A stretch of 64,000 nucleotides of DNA, from the NCBI RefSeq assembly GCF_009792355.1, contig NZ_CP047045.1:434001-498000 (forward strand), given 5' to 3'. The notes beneath the pieces are model-generated. The model did no database searches. It was not told the DNA's origin and saw only the letters and a list, made by a program, of their open reading frames with translations. The DNA comes from Terricaulis silvestris (lineage in GTDB: Bacteria > Pseudomonadota > Alphaproteobacteria > Caulobacterales > Aquidulcibacteraceae). The first letter of the stretch is position 1; the number at the start of each line of letters is the position of its first letter. The position numbers were made by a program, and so were the translations under genes. Positions 29,313 through 39,751 of this stretch are shown here, one piece after another.

Positions 29313-29369
29313 TGGTAGTGGCGGGGGGCTTGGACCAGCGGCCTTAGGATTATGATCAATTGCCGAAGG
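29313..29369 (-). other. Degenerate tRNA-Met-like relic
   Basis: The plus-strand start TGGTAGTGGCGG, then CTTGGACCAG, CCTTAGGATTATGATC, follows the same order as the reverse complement of the 3' half of an initiator tRNA (CCA end, T-arm, anticodon CAT). It aligns with the better-preserved copy at 48411. The anticodon stem does not pair and the 5' half is not recognisable. It abuts the ilvE stop codon. It is not a functional tRNA by inspection. Confidence 0.35.
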
Positions 29370-30269
29370 CTAAGCGGGCTCCAGGGCCTGAATGGCATGT
29401 GCGCGAACATGGCGGCGGTAGCGTTCGACCAGGTCGAACGTGATGGCGCCGGGGCGGAACGAATGCGCGCCAATTTCGCCAACCGGCGTCACCTCCGCGG
29501 CGGTGCCGACGATGAAGCATTCGGTGAACGTCGGCAGGTCATGCGGTTCGATGCGTGTTTCGATCACATCGAGGCCCCGTTGGCGCGCCAGAGCGACTAC
29601 GGTTTGCCGTGTGATGCCATCGAGGAAGCAGTGCGGCGTCGGCGTGTGCAGCGCGCCGTCGCGGATGAAGAAGATGTTGGCGCCGGTGGTTTCGGCGATG
29701 GCGCCATCGCTATCGAGCATGAGCGCGTCGTCGTAGCCATCACGCTCCGCGGCGTTCTTGGACACCGTGCAGATCATGTAGAGCCCGGACGCTTTCGCTT
29801 CTGTCGGCGCGGCGTTCGCGGGTGGACGGCGATACTTGGCCCAGCACAACCGAACGCCGCGTTGGAAGCGTTCGGCGTCAAAGTATTTCGGCCATTCCCA
29901 CACCGCGATGGCGACATGCGTCCTGGTCGAGAGGGCGGAGACGCTCAGTTGTTCAGCGCCCCGCCAGGCGATGGGGCGGACGTAGCATTCGGTCAAACGG
30001 TTCTTGGCGCACGTTTCGATGCAGGCGCGGTTCATTTCAGCTTCCGTGTACGGAATCTCAAAGTCGAGAATTTCAGCTGAGCGAAACAGCCGACGCGTGT
30101 GCGCTTCGAGCGCGAAGATGCGCCCGTCATACATGCGCTCGCCCTCGAACACCGCCGATCCGTAATGCATCGCGTGCGTCAGCACATGCAGGTTCGCCGC
30201 GCGCCACGGCACGAACGCGCCGTCGAACCAGATCCAGCCGTCGCGGTCGTCAAATGGAACAAGCGCCAT
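29370..30269 (-). CDS. ilvE: Branched-chain amino acid aminotransferase
   Basis: A 299-residue fold-type IV PLP enzyme. It has HAMHYGSAVFEGERMYDG near the N-terminus, the PLP lysine in EAKASGLYMICTVSKN, and DGAIAETTGANIFFIRDG and GITRQTVVALARQRG. It catalyses the last step of Leu, Ile and Val synthesis from the 2-oxoacids. The ATG at 30269 begins the conserved part; the longer reading to 30509 overlaps leuB and has no resemblance. It is the last gene of the ilv-leu operon. Confidence 0.94.
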   Translation of the reverse strand: MALVPFDDRDGWIWFDGAFVPWRAANLHVLTHAMHYGSAVFEGERMYDGRIFALEAHTRRLFRSAEILDFEIPYTEAEMNRACIETCAKNRLTECYVRPIAWRGAEQLSVSALSTRTHVAIAVWEWPKYFDAERFQRGVRLCWAKYRRPPANAAPTEAKASGLYMICTVSKNAAERDGYDDALMLDSDGAIAETTGANIFFIRDGALHTPTPHCFLDGITRQTVVALARQRGLDVIETRIEPHDLPTFTECFIVGTAAEVTPVGEIGAHSFRPGAITFDLVERYRRHVRAHAIQALEPA

Positions 30270-30277
30270 GTGACCCC

Positions 30278-31366
30278 TCAACCCCAATGCATCTGGACAT
30301 GATGTGAATGCGAGACCGAGCGCAGAACCTCGTCGGCGATACGCTCCGCCATCGCTTGGCAGCCGATGTCGCCCCCGAGATCGGCCGTACGCGCGCCGGA
30401 ATTGATGACGCGTTCGACCGCGGCCTCGACAGCGTCGGCCTCGTCGGCAAGCCGCAAGCCATAACGCAACAGCAGTGCGGAGGAGAGAATCGCGCCGATC
30501 GGGTTGCATCTGTCGCGGCCCGCCAGATCGGGCGCCGAGCCATGAACGGGCTCGAACAAGCCTGGACCTTCGGCGCCGAGCGATGCGGAAGGCGCGAGCC
30601 CGATGGATCCGCCCAGTACGGAGGCTTCATCGGAGAGAATGTCGCCGAACATATTCTCGGTGAGGATGACGTCGTAGGCCCGTGGCTGGCGGATCAGTTG
30701 CATCGACATCGAATCCACGAGCGCGTGTTCCAGCCGCACGTCGGCGAATTCCTTGGCGTGCAGGTCCGTTACGACTTCTCGCCAGAGGCGGCTGGTTTCG
30801 AGCACGTTTGCTTTATCGACAGACGTAACTTTGCCGCGGCGTGCTCGAGCGGCAATGAAAGCCGCGCGGGCGACCCGCTCGATCTCGGGCGTGGTGTAGA
30901 TGCATTGATCACTGGCGAAATCTGCACCGCGGCGTTTCTCGCCGAAGTAGGAGCCGCCCGTCAGCTCGCGGAACACGACGAGATCAACATCGGCAACAAC
31001 CTCTCGGCGCAGAGGAGAGCAATCCAGCAGCGCATCATAGATCAAGACCGGGCGGATGTTGGCGAACACGCCCAAAGCCTTGCGCAGTTCGAGCAGGCCT
31101 TGTTCGGGGCGGCGCGAGCCGCCATCCCATTTCGGTCCGCCGACCGCACCAAGAAAAACGGCGTGCGATTGGCGGCAGGCGACGAGCGTTTCTTGCGTCA
31201 ACGGATCGCCGGTCGCATCGATGGCGGCGCCGCCAATCAGCTGCGTGTCGAAGACGAAGCGATGGTGAAAGCGATCGGCAACCGCTTGCAGCACCTCGGC
31301 CGCCGCGCGCGTCACTTCAGGCCCGACACCGTCGCCGGGCAGGAGTGCGATATTAAAGGTGCTCAT
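30278..31366 (-). CDS. leuB: 3-isopropylmalate dehydrogenase
   Basis: A 362-residue protein with the family pattern LLPGDGVGPEV, LGAVGGPKWD, FRELTGGSYFG, SVDKANVLETSRLWR, LVDSMSMQLI and FGDILSDEASVLGGSIGLAPSA (each cited separately). It oxidises and decarboxylates 3-isopropylmalate with NAD. The start overlaps the leuD stop by 4 bases, and ilvE follows after 8 bases. Confidence 0.96.
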   Translation of the reverse strand: MSTFNIALLPGDGVGPEVTRAAAEVLQAVADRFHHRFVFDTQLIGGAAIDATGDPLTQETLVACRQSHAVFLGAVGGPKWDGGSRRPEQGLLELRKALGVFANIRPVLIYDALLDCSPLRREVVADVDLVVFRELTGGSYFGEKRRGADFASDQCIYTTPEIERVARAAFIAARARRGKVTSVDKANVLETSRLWREVVTDLHAKEFADVRLEHALVDSMSMQLIRQPRAYDVILTENMFGDILSDEASVLGGSIGLAPSASLGAEGPGLFEPVHGSAPDLAGRDRCNPIGAILSSALLLRYGLRLADEADAVEAAVERVINSGARTADLGGDIGCQAMAERIADEVLRSVSHSHHVQMHWG

Positions 31367-31941
31367 GCTGTCCTCGTTTCAAATGCTTCGATTGCAGGCA
31401 GGCGTTCGATGAGCCAGCCCATGGTGTCCACGCCTTCGAGAAGGCAGCGGCGTGCGAATGGTTCGACGGTGAACGCCACCGGCGGCTCGTTGCCGACAGA
31501 GAGTTCGCAGCGTTCGAGGTCGATGGTGACGCGTCCGCCGGGGTCGGCGAGTAGGCGCTGGTGTGTCGCGTCGTCGACCACCACCGGCAGCAGGCCGTTC
31601 TTCAAGGCGTTCGACGAAAAGATGTCGGCGATGCTGGTGGAGATCACGGCGCGGAAGCCGTAGTCGAGCAGGGCCCATGGCGCATGCTCGCGCGAAGAGC
31701 CGCACGCGAAGTTATCTCCGGCGACGAGAACGCGGTGCTCAGTGGGATCAAGTGTGTTGAGAGCCGCGCCGTCCAGTGCGCCGCCGTCGGCATCGTAACG
31801 CCAATCATAGAAAGCAGCGGCGCCCAACCCCTCCCGTGACGTGGTGGTCAGGAAGCGCGCCGGAATGATCTGGTCGGTGTCGATGTTGGCTTGCGGCAAC
31901 ACGAGCGTGCGCGACGTAATCGTGGCAAAGCGTTCAGGCAT
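31363..31941 (-). CDS. leuD: 3-isopropylmalate dehydratase small subunit
   Basis: A 192-residue swivelling-domain subunit with [34 protein letters not shown] and [20 protein letters not shown]. With LeuC it isomerises 2- to 3-isopropylmalate. The ATG at 31941 (MPERFATI) is inside the end of leuC, an 8-base overlap. The longer in-frame reading to 32100 lies within leuC and is rejected. Confidence 0.95.
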   Translation of the reverse strand: MPERFATITSRTLVLPQANIDTDQIIPARFLTTTSREGLGAAAFYDWRYDADGGALDGAALNTLDPTEHRVLVAGDNFACGSSREHAPWALLDYGFRAVISTSIADIFSSNALKNGLLPVVVDDATHQRLLADPGGRVTIDLERCELSVGNEPPVAFTVEPFARRCLLEGVDTMGWLIERLPAIEAFETRTA

Positions 31942-33355
31942 CGACGCTCTCCCGTGCGTAAGTCCGCGGATCGGTGAGCGCGCCGGCGATGGCGCTTGCG
32001 GCCGCCGTCGCCGGGCTGGCGAGGATAGTGCGGGCGCCTTTGCCCTGGCGCCCTTCGAAGTTTCGGTTTGACGTTGAGACAGCGAGTTGGCCGGGTCCAA
32101 CGAAATCGCCGTTCATCGCAATGCACATCGAACATCCCGGCAGACGCCACTCCGCGCCCGCATCGATGAACACGCGATCCAACCCTTCCGCTTCCGCTTG
32201 CCGCTTGACCGCCTCTGAGCCAGGCACGACCAACATCCGCACACCGGGTTTTACCTGTCGGCCCCGCAGTACTGCGGCGGCGTCGCGCAAATCGGAGATG
32301 CGGCCGTTGGTGCATGAGCCAACGAACACCACATCGACGGCGTGACCGGCTGTGGGTGTGTTGGCTTTGAAGCCCATATAGTCGAGTGCTTGCCGCTCAC
32401 TGTCGGTGCGCGGTGTTGGCGTTGTGGCGCCGATCGCGATGGACGCGTCCGGTGTTGTGCCGAAGGTCGCCATTGGCGCGATGCTCGAGGCATCGAGTTC
32501 GATCTCGGCGTCGAAACGTGCGCCGTCATCGGTTGTGAAGGTGAGCCATTTGGCGGCCTCCGCTTCGAATGTTTCACTTGGCGGCGCGTATCGGCGTCCG
32601 CGCAGGAAAGCGACAGTCTTTTCATCGGCCGCCACCATGCCGGCGCGCGCACCGGCTTCGATCGACATGTTGCAGAGCGTCATGCGCCCTTCCATGTCGA
32701 GGGCGCGAATGGCCTCGCCTGCGTATTCGATGACAAAGCCCGAGCCGCCGCCGAAGCCGATGCGGCCAATGACGGCGAGTGTCAGATCCTTGGCAGCGAC
32801 GCCGGGCTGAAGCTGGCCATGCACCGTAACGCGCATTTGCTTGGGCTTGCGTTGCAGCAGGCACTGCGTCGCCAGCACGTGACCGACCTCAGAGGTGCCG
32901 ATGCCGAAGGCGAGGGCGCCGAACGCGCCGTGTGTGGCTGTGTGGCTATCGCCGCACACCACCACCATGCCCGGCTGCGTGAGACCGAGCTCCGGCGCCA
33001 TGACGTGGACGACGCCGCGATCGGCGCTGTCCCAGTCCGCCAGTCTGATGCCGTGCCGGGTGCAATTGTCGCGCAGTGCATCGACTTGCGCAGCGGCGGC
33101 AGTGCTGGCGTAGGGCCGTTCGCCGTTTGCGTTCGGTGGCAATGTCGGCGTCGAGTGATCGAGCGTGGCGTAGGTGCGTTCCGGGCGGCGAACCTTGAGG
33201 CCGGATCGATCGAGTTCGGTGAAGGCCTGCGGGCTCGTCACTTCGTGGACCAGGTGCAAGTCGACGTAGAGAATAGCCGGCGCATCGGCAGTCTCGGCCT
33301 GCACCACATGCGCATCCCAGATCTTGTCGAACAGCGTGCTAGGGCGCGAAGGCAT
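31934..33355 (-). CDS. leuC: 3-isopropylmalate dehydratase large subunit
   Basis: A 473-residue aconitase-family subunit beginning [18 protein letters not shown]. It has [45 protein letters not shown] and [11 protein letters not shown], which supply the three Cys ligands of the 4Fe-4S cluster. The ATG at 33355 overlaps the end of leuA by 17 bases. The extension to 33481 is inside leuA and is not used. Confidence 0.96.
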   Translation of the reverse strand: MPSRPSTLFDKIWDAHVVQAETADAPAILYVDLHLVHEVTSPQAFTELDRSGLKVRRPERTYATLDHSTPTLPPNANGERPYASTAAAAQVDALRDNCTRHGIRLADWDSADRGVVHVMAPELGLTQPGMVVVCGDSHTATHGAFGALAFGIGTSEVGHVLATQCLLQRKPKQMRVTVHGQLQPGVAAKDLTLAVIGRIGFGGGSGFVIEYAGEAIRALDMEGRMTLCNMSIEAGARAGMVAADEKTVAFLRGRRYAPPSETFEAEAAKWLTFTTDDGARFDAEIELDASSIAPMATFGTTPDASIAIGATTPTPRTDSERQALDYMGFKANTPTAGHAVDVVFVGSCTNGRISDLRDAAAVLRGRQVKPGVRMLVVPGSEAVKRQAEAEGLDRVFIDAGAEWRLPGCSMCIAMNGDFVGPGQLAVSTSNRNFEGRQGKGARTILASPATAAASAIAGALTDPRTYARESVDA

Positions 33356-34556
33356 GGACGGCTCCAGTGTCTTCGGCGTTGGTTGCACCGATGATGATGA
33401 GCAGTTCGCTATCGTCGATCTCACCGATCTCATCCGCACGGGTCTTGAATCGCGCGAACACTTCGCCGAGTTCATTGCCACTCAGCCGATAGCCGAGCGC
33501 CTCCGCGCGCTGCACGATGGCGTGGCGTCCCGAATGTTTGCCGAGCACGAGGCGTGTGCCGGAGAAGCCGACATCTTCCGGGCGCATGATTTCATACGTA
33601 CGCGCATCCGCGATCATGCCGTGCTGGTGAATGCCAGCTTCGTGCGCAAACGCGTTCAGTCCGACGATGGCCTTGTTGCGGACGACTGGCGAGCGCGTCA
33701 GTGAGCTGAGCAGGCGGCTGGTGGCGACCAGCTTGGTGGTATCGACGCCGGTATGCACGCCATACAGGTCGGCACGCGTCCGCAGCGCCATCACCACTTC
33801 TTCCAGCGCGCAATTGCCCGCGCGTTCGCCGATGCCGTTGATTGCGACTTCGACTTGCCGCGCACCATTGGCGACCGCCGACAGCGTATTGGCGACGGCC
33901 ATGCCCAGATCGTTGTGGCAATGCGCCGAGATGACTATGCCGGGGTGGTGTGGTTCGACGCGGCGCTTGATCGCGGCAAAGATCGCGCCGATCTCGTCTG
34001 GCGTGGAGTAGCCGACTGTATCGGGGATGTTCAGCGTGCTGGCGCCGGCGTCGGCGACGGCCTCCATTATGTCGCCCAGAAACTCCGGCTCGGTGCGGAT
34101 CGCGTCTTCGGCGGAGAACTCCACGTCATCGAACAAAGTGCGCGCGAACGTGACCGCGCGCACGGCCGTGTCGAGCACGTCGGCGGCGCTCATATTGAGC
34201 TTGGCGGCGCGGTGGATCGGGCTGGTGCTGAGGAAAATGTGCAGCCGGCGCTTCGGGGCGCTTTGCAACGCGCCGTAGGCGGTTCGGATGTCCTCCTCGT
34301 TGGCGCGCGAGAGCGAGCAAAACACCGGGCCTTCGACTTCGCCCGCTACGCGCCGCACAGCGTCGGCGTCACCAGGGGAGGCGGCGGCGAAACCTGCTTC
34401 GATCACGTCGACGCCGAGATCGCGCAAGGCCGTGGCCATCTGCACCTTGGCTTGGGACGACATCGAGAAGCCCGGCGCTTGTTCGCCATCGCGCAGCGTC
34501 GTGTCGAAGACAATGACGCGATTGGGATCCAGTTGTTGGGAGTCTACGCCGGGCAT
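33339..34556 (-). CDS. leuA: 2-isopropylmalate synthase, short form without regulatory domain
   Basis: A 405-residue protein. Residues 13-280 are the HMGL-type TIM barrel ([57 protein letters not shown]). Residues about 300-400 are the linker subdomains ([20 protein letters not shown]). The roughly 110-residue C-terminal leucine-binding domain of ordinary LeuA (510-560 residues) is missing; the stop falls in a clean operon overlap with leuC, so this is not an obvious truncation. It condenses acetyl-CoA with 2-oxoisovalerate. Homocitrate or citramalate synthase is an alternative, but the leuCDB context favours LeuA. Confidence 0.88.
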   Translation of the reverse strand: MPGVDSQQLDPNRVIVFDTTLRDGEQAPGFSMSSQAKVQMATALRDLGVDVIEAGFAAASPGDADAVRRVAGEVEGPVFCSLSRANEEDIRTAYGALQSAPKRRLHIFLSTSPIHRAAKLNMSAADVLDTAVRAVTFARTLFDDVEFSAEDAIRTEPEFLGDIMEAVADAGASTLNIPDTVGYSTPDEIGAIFAAIKRRVEPHHPGIVISAHCHNDLGMAVANTLSAVANGARQVEVAINGIGERAGNCALEEVVMALRTRADLYGVHTGVDTTKLVATSRLLSSLTRSPVVRNKAIVGLNAFAHEAGIHQHGMIADARTYEIMRPEDVGFSGTRLVLGKHSGRHAIVQRAEALGYRLSGNELGEVFARFKTRADEIGEIDDSELLIIIGATNAEDTGAVHAFAP

Positions 34557-34816
34557 GGCGCTACCTCCTCAACCCGTACAGATGAGGCGGTAGCCGTCAT
34601 GCGACGGGCGCCCACGAGACGGTCGATCTGACGGCCGAGCACATCCATGCACCGGCCCGGTTCGCGCACGCGCACGGCCACGCGCACTTCGCGATACGCG
34701 CCGTGATTGGCGACGCTCATGCTGTCGATGTGAAAGCCGCGGCGCTCCACGAGACCAATAAGACGCTGGAGTGAGCCTTCGGCGTGGTCCATCTGAATGA
34801 GGAAGACGTCTTTCAT
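34544..34816 (-). CDS. ilvN: Acetolactate synthase small subunit, single ACT domain (IlvN/IlvM type)
   Basis: A 90-residue protein that is essentially one ACT domain (EGSLQRLIGLVERRGFHIDS, then VRVREPGRCMDVLGRQIDRL). The usual alphaproteobacterial IlvH is about 160-180 residues; this length is closer to enterobacterial IlvM/IlvN. ACT subunits bind valine and activate or feedback-control the catalytic subunit. It overlaps both ilvB (4 bases) and leuA (13 bases). Confidence 0.85.
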   Translation of the reverse strand: MKDVFLIQMDHAEGSLQRLIGLVERRGFHIDSMSVANHGAYREVRVAVRVREPGRCMDVLGRQIDRLVGARRMTATASSVRVEEVAPCPA

Positions 34817-36519
34817 TGGGTCTCTCCGTGCATCATGTCCGAGTTACTCTTGCCTGGCGGCACCAGCGGCCAGACGTTGTCTTTTGCATCGATGATCACG
34901 TGCGCGAGGCAGGGGCCTTCGGCCGCGAGCAGCCGCGCGATGCCGGGGCCGACCTCCTCGCGCTTGCTAATTCGGAACGCTTCGATGCCGAACGCCCGCG
35001 CGACGGCGGCGAAGTCGGGATTGTCGGAGAGATCGATCTCGCTGAAGTTGCGATCGAAGAAGAGCTCTTGCCACTGGCGCACGAGGCCGAGCGAAGAATT
35101 GTCCAACACGACGATCTTCAGTGCGATGTTGTAGCGCCTCAGTGTCGCCAGCTCCTGAATGTTCATGATGAAAGAGCCGTCGCCACTGATGGTGACGACA
35201 TGGGCATCCGGGCGCGCCAACTTCGCGCCCAAGCCTGCAGGCAAGCCGTAGCCCATCGCGCCAAGGCCGCCCGAGGTGAGGTGAGCGGACGGCGACGAGA
35301 ACCGGCAGTGCTGCGCCACCCACATTTGGTGTTGGCCGACGTCGCACGCCGCGACGAAGGTATCGCCCGCTTCCGCGGACAACTGCGCCAGCAGCGCGGG
35401 CGCGTAGACGCCATCTCCTGGTGCGTCGTATCGGAACGCGTGAGCGCGCTTGCCTTCGGCGCATTGCGCGATCCAGTCGCCGACGCGCGGCGGATGCGGC
35501 GACAGCGCGGGGAGCACCGTCTTGACGTTGCCGGCAATAGCGATGTCCGCCGAGCGCAGTTTGCCGATCTCGGCCGCATCGACGTCGATGTGCAAAACGC
35601 GCGCATGCGGCGCGAAGCCTTCCAGCCGGCCCGTGGCGCGATCGTCGAACCGTGCGCCTAGCACGATCAGCAGGTCGCAGGCCTGCACCGCCTCGTTGGC
35701 GGCGCGCAGACCGTGCATGCCGATCATCCCGAGATTGGTGGGATCGTCCGGCGAGAGAACGCCAAGGCCCTGCAACGTGCAAACGCCTGGAATTGTCGTG
35801 GCCGCTTTGAAGGCGCGAACTTCATCGACAGCGTCGGCGATGCGAACGCCGCCGCCGATGTAGAGCAAAGGACGTTGCGCCGCGCTGATCATAGTTTCAG
35901 CGCGGCGCAAGTGCGCCGGATCGGGCTTGCGCGCGCCCCCTGGGTGACGGTTGGGGATGGAGGGCGCAGCGGCGAGTCCGATCTGGACGTCTTTTGGCAG
36001 ATCGATCAGCACGGGGCCTGGCCGGCCCGATGCGGCGATGTGAAAGGCCTCTTCAAAGATGGCCGGAATGTCGTTGGGATCGCGAACGATCCAAGAGTGT
36101 TTCACCAGCGGCAGCGTAGCGCCTAGGATGTCGATTTCCTGAAACGCATCGGTGCCCATGAGCGGCGATGAGACATTGCCCGTGATCGCCACCATCGGCA
36201 CCGAGTCCATCATCGCATTGGCGATGCCTGTGATCAGATTGGTGGCGCCGGGGCCGGACGTAGCCATGCACACGCCGGGCTTGCCGGTGACGCGAGCATA
36301 AGCATCGGCGGCGAATGCGGCAGCCTGTTCGTGGCGCACCAGGATGTGCTTGAAGCGCGCGCTGGTGAGCGCGTCATACACCGGCATGATGGCACCGCCC
36401 GGGTATCCAAACACGATCTCGACACCCAAACGGTCGAGCGTCTCGACGACGAGACGTGCGCCGTTGGGCGGCGCGGTGTCCGGTGCGGTGTTCGGCTTGG
36501 AGGCGACGCTTGCGGTCAT
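34813..36519 (-). CDS. ilvB: Acetolactate synthase large subunit
   Basis: A 568-residue ThDP enzyme. It has the catalytic Glu region (FGYPGGAIMPVYDAL, then LVRHEQAAAFAADAYARVTG), the FAD-region segments, and the ThDP motif beginning GDGSFIMNIQELATL with DNSSLGLVRQWQELFF. It makes acetolactate and acetohydroxybutyrate. It sits 3 bases downstream of ilvC and 4 bases into ilvN. Confidence 0.95.
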   Translation of the reverse strand: MTASVASKPNTAPDTAPPNGARLVVETLDRLGVEIVFGYPGGAIMPVYDALTSARFKHILVRHEQAAAFAADAYARVTGKPGVCMATSGPGATNLITGIANAMMDSVPMVAITGNVSSPLMGTDAFQEIDILGATLPLVKHSWIVRDPNDIPAIFEEAFHIAASGRPGPVLIDLPKDVQIGLAAAPSIPNRHPGGARKPDPAHLRRAETMISAAQRPLLYIGGGVRIADAVDEVRAFKAATTIPGVCTLQGLGVLSPDDPTNLGMIGMHGLRAANEAVQACDLLIVLGARFDDRATGRLEGFAPHARVLHIDVDAAEIGKLRSADIAIAGNVKTVLPALSPHPPRVGDWIAQCAEGKRAHAFRYDAPGDGVYAPALLAQLSAEAGDTFVAACDVGQHQMWVAQHCRFSSPSAHLTSGGLGAMGYGLPAGLGAKLARPDAHVVTISGDGSFIMNIQELATLRRYNIALKIVVLDNSSLGLVRQWQELFFDRNFSEIDLSDNPDFAAVARAFGIEAFRISKREEVGPGIARLLAAEGPCLAHVIIDAKDNVWPLVPPGKSNSDMMHGETQ

Positions 36520-36522
36520 GAC

Positions 36523-37524
36523 TCAGGCGTTCGTCGGCGATTTCAGCCAGGCCATGCGCTCTCGGAGCGCGGCGCCGGTCTTTTCTATGGGGTGATTGCG
36601 ATCAGCATTGAGCATTGCCGTGTAGCGCGGCTTGCCTGCTTGGTTTTCCAGGATCCAATCGCGCGCGAAATTGCCGGATTGGATGTCGCGCAGCACTTCG
36701 CGCATGCGCTCGCGTGTTTCCTCGGTGATGATGCGCGGACCAGAAGCGACGGCGCCGTACTTGGCGGTCTCGGAGATGAAATCGTGCATCTTCGAGATGC
36801 CGCCCTCGTAGAAGAGGTCCACGATCAGCTTCAGCTCGTGCATGCACTCGAAATAGGCCACCTCGGGCTGATAGCCGGCGTCGACCAAGGTCTGATAGCC
36901 GGCCTTCACCAATTCCTTGGCGCCGCCGCACAGCACTGCCTGTTCGCCGAACAGGTCAGTCTCGGTTTCTTCCGCGAACGTCGTTTCGATCAAGCCGCCA
37001 GCGGCGCCGCCGATGCCTTTGGCGTACGCCATGGCGCGGGCGCGCGCGGTCTCGGTGGCGTCCTGCTTCACCGCGAACAGCGCCGGTACGCCGCGTCCAC
37101 GGATGAACTCGCGCCGCACCAGATCGCCAGGGCCCTTCGGCGCCACCAGCACGACATCCATGTCGGCGCGCGGCTGCACGCGACCGTAGTGGATGGAGAA
37201 ACCGTGCGCGAAGAGCAGCGCCGAGCCCTCTTTGGCGTGGGGCGCAATGGTTTCCTTCCAGACGGCTTCTTGCGCCATGTCAGGTGTGAGGATTGCGATC
37301 AGATCGGCGCCTTTCACCGCTTCAGTGGGCTCGGCGGTTTCGATCTTGTCGGCGCGGGCGTTGGTCCAGCCTTTGCCGCCCTTGCGCACGCCCGTGACGA
37401 CGTCGAAGCCGCTGTCGCGCAAATTCTGCGCGTGAGCGCGGCCTTGGCTGCCATAGCCGATGATCGCGATGCGCTGATCTTGCAGTGCGTCTGAGCGCAC
37501 GTCGTCATTGGAATAGACTTTCAT
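36523..37524 (-). CDS. ilvC: Ketol-acid reductoisomerase
   Basis: A 333-residue class I KARI with the N-terminal Rossmann loop [20 protein letters not shown], the [10 protein letters not shown] and [11 protein letters not shown] segments, and the all-helical knotted C-terminal domain ([31 protein letters not shown]). It uses NADPH and Mg to make 2,3-dihydroxy acids. The start overlaps the ilvD stop by one base. Confidence 0.96.
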   Translation of the reverse strand: MKVYSNDDVRSDALQDQRIAIIGYGSQGRAHAQNLRDSGFDVVTGVRKGGKGWTNARADKIETAEPTEAVKGADLIAILTPDMAQEAVWKETIAPHAKEGSALLFAHGFSIHYGRVQPRADMDVVLVAPKGPGDLVRREFIRGRGVPALFAVKQDATETARARAMAYAKGIGGAAGGLIETTFAEETETDLFGEQAVLCGGAKELVKAGYQTLVDAGYQPEVAYFECMHELKLIVDLFYEGGISKMHDFISETAKYGAVASGPRIITEETRERMREVLRDIQSGNFARDWILENQAGKPRYTAMLNADRNHPIEKTGAALRERMAWLKSPTNA

Positions 37525-39245
37525 CAGGAGGCCTCACGCTGCGCCGGTGCGCGTTGCTGCGCCGGCGGTGGGTTGGGAATGGTGACGGCGCCTTGCGAAG
37601 CGGAGGCGACGAGGGCGGCGTATTTGGCGAAGGCGCCAACCGGCGCCGGGCGCGACGGCGGGACGGCGCTGCGCGTGGACAGGTCGGCGCGCACGTTCAT
37701 GCTACGCGCCGGCACGTCTATGGTGATGATGTCGCCGTCGCGGATCAGCGCAATCGGGCCGCCGCTCGCGGCTTCCGGCGACACGTGGCCAATGACGAAG
37801 CCGTACGAGGCGCCGGAAAAGCGGCCGTCTGTGATCAGCGCGACGTTCTGGTAGCCGCGACCCTTGAGGGCGGCGGTGACTTGCAGCATCTCGCGCATGC
37901 CGGGGCCGCCCTTTGGGCCTTCGTAGCGGATGACGATGACGTCGCCTTCGGTGATCGCGCCGGATTGCGTGGCTTCAAACGCGGCTTCCTCGCTGTCGAA
38001 CACGCGCGCCGGACCTTCGAAGCGCTCGATGGCGTGGCCCGCGAGCTTGATCACCGCGCCGTCCGGCGCGATGTCGCCGTAGATCACCGCGTAGGAGCCG
38101 CGTGGAATGACCGGGGACGAGAACGCGCGGACGACTTTCTGGTGCGGTGTTTCGACGGCTTCGCGCGCCTCTTCATAGAGCGAGCGGCCTGAAACAGTGG
38201 CGATGTCGGTGATGCGTCCGGAATCCATCAGGCGCTGCGCCAGCAGGCGCGTGCCCCCCGCGGCGAACAGATCGTGAGCCAAAAATTGCCCGCCCGGTTT
38301 CAGGTCGCAGATGACCGGCGCGCGTTCGCAGGCCTCGTTGCAGTCCTCGATGCCGAAAGCGACGCCAGCTTCGGCGGCGATGGCGGTGAGGTGGAGCACC
38401 GCATTTGTAGAACCGCCGCTGGCGGAGACGGCTGTCGCGGCGTTGCGCAGCGCGGCTCGCGTGATGAACTTGCGCGCGTTGAAGCCGCGCCGTGTCAGCT
38501 CCACCGCGACGCGGCCGCAGCGCTCGGCTTCGGCGGGCTTGCCGGGATGGACTGCAGGCACGTCGTTGGCGCCCATGGGGGAGAGACCCATCATCGAGAG
38601 CGCCATCGCCATGGTGTTGGCGGTGAACTGGCCGCCGCACGCACCGGCGCCTGGACAGGCGGCGGATTCGACTTGCTTCAAGCCCTCATCATCCAAAGTG
38701 CCGGCGCCATGCGCGCCGATGGCTTCGAACACGTCTTGGATGGAAATGTCCCTGCCGGCGTGTCTGCCGGCCATGATCGTGCCGCCGTAGAGTACACATC
38801 CCGGCAGATCCATGCGCGCCAGCGCCATAGCCGCGGCAGGAATGGTCTTATCGCAACCGACGATACAGACCACGCCGTCGAGTTGATGGCCCTGCACTGC
38901 GAGCTCAATCGAGTCTGCGATAACTTCGCGCGAAATCAGCGACGCCTTCATACCTGGCGTGCCCATCGAGATGCCGTCGGTGACGACGATGGTGTTGAAG
39001 TCGATCGGCACGCCGCCGGCTTCGCGCACGCCGCGGCGCACGTGCTCGGCCAAGTCGCCCAGATGCATGTTGCAGGGCGTGACCGATGACCAGGTGTTGA
39101 CGACCGCAATCAGCGGCCGCGCGAAGTCCTCATCGCCGAGCCCCGCCGCGCGCAGATACGAGCGCGCCGCGGCGCGATTTGCGCCAGAGGTCACGACCGC
39201 GCTGCGGAGCGGTTTTTGCTGATTTGGTGGGGATTCTCGCGTCAT
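37524..39245 (-). CDS. ilvD: Dihydroxy-acid dehydratase
   Basis: A 573-residue IlvD/Edd protein with cluster cysteines in [33 protein letters not shown] and [20 protein letters not shown]. The C-terminal domain has [23 protein letters not shown] in the usual position. It makes the 2-oxoacids for Val and Ile/Leu. It is the first structural gene of the operon. A small hairpin (GGTCCG/CGGACC at 39250-39268) lies just before the start, and no strong ribosome site is visible, so translation may be influenced by RNA structure. Confidence 0.95.
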   Translation of the reverse strand: MTRESPPNQQKPLRSAVVTSGANRAAARSYLRAAGLGDEDFARPLIAVVNTWSSVTPCNMHLGDLAEHVRRGVREAGGVPIDFNTIVVTDGISMGTPGMKASLISREVIADSIELAVQGHQLDGVVCIVGCDKTIPAAAMALARMDLPGCVLYGGTIMAGRHAGRDISIQDVFEAIGAHGAGTLDDEGLKQVESAACPGAGACGGQFTANTMAMALSMMGLSPMGANDVPAVHPGKPAEAERCGRVAVELTRRGFNARKFITRAALRNAATAVSASGGSTNAVLHLTAIAAEAGVAFGIEDCNEACERAPVICDLKPGGQFLAHDLFAAGGTRLLAQRLMDSGRITDIATVSGRSLYEEAREAVETPHQKVVRAFSSPVIPRGSYAVIYGDIAPDGAVIKLAGHAIERFEGPARVFDSEEAAFEATQSGAITEGDVIVIRYEGPKGGPGMREMLQVTAALKGRGYQNVALITDGRFSGASYGFVIGHVSPEAASGGPIALIRDGDIITIDVPARSMNVRADLSTRSAVPPSRPAPVGAFAKYAALVASASQGAVTIPNPPPAQQRAPAQREAS

Positions 39246-39278
39246 TTTGGTCCGGTTGAGACGGACCGCCAGACAACA

Positions 39279-39305
39279 AAAAACCCGCTGCCTTTCGGAG
39301 CGGGG
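39279..39305 (-). terminator. Attenuator terminator of the ilv-leu operon
   Basis: On the minus strand CCCGCT and AGCGGG pair (39285-39290 with 39300-39305), extended by an inner GG/CC, and are followed directly by six T. It lies between the leader peptide stop (39337) and the ilvD start (39245). A strong terminator in front of an operon and after a Val/Leu-rich leader is the classic attenuator layout. Confidence 0.85.
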
Positions 39306-39336
39306 TGATGCTGGCGATCCTGTTGTTGAGGTCAGG

Positions 39337-39480
39337 TCACGTCAGCCACGCCGCTCCGGTGCTAAGAATAAGCGCCAGGCCAAGAAGGACTACGTTTACG
39401 ACGACGACGCCAAGCGCGCGCGCATCGACGGCGACAACAGTCGCGGTCGGGCGTGCAGCGGTGGGGCGATTCATCGACAC
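39337..39480 (-). CDS. ilvL: Val/Leu-rich leader peptide of the ilv-leu operon
   Basis: A 47-codon ORF read from the GTG at 39480, with AGGAG 8 bases upstream; an in-frame ATG at 39474 is the alternative. Residues 24-40 read GVVVVNVVLLGLALILS, so nearly every codon is Val, Leu or Ile. The terminator at 39279-39305 follows 31 bases after the stop. E. coli IlvL has the same logic: ribosomes stall on Val/Leu/Ile codons when charged tRNAs are scarce and prevent termination. The function is inferred; the sequence features are seen. Confidence 0.8.
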   Translation of the reverse strand: MSMNRPTAARPTATVVAVDARALGVVVVNVVLLGLALILSTGAAWLT

Positions 39481-39751
39481 GAAGTTAGCTCCTGAACAAA
39501 GAAGGACAGACTTTTGTGCAGTGCGCAATGCACAAAATGTCCGCTCCCGCGAAAATCCTGCGATTGCCGCTTTTTGGGGCGCCGCACAGTTAAGCGGCAC
39601 TAAACTCTCAGAGGCACGAGCAGACTTCGCGTTCATCGGGTGAGCGGCGAAGCCGGGCGAGTAGCGCCGCCGCAGTTCGCCTCTTGCGCTGATTTGGAAA
39701 ATGGTCGCACCGCCCCCAATTCTCAGGGACGGTCGAGGGAGCAGCAGAGCG

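Noticed and set aside
30308-31663. A 451-codon plus-strand ORF
   Set aside because: It is antisense to leuB and leuD; long open shadow frames are common in high-GC DNA.
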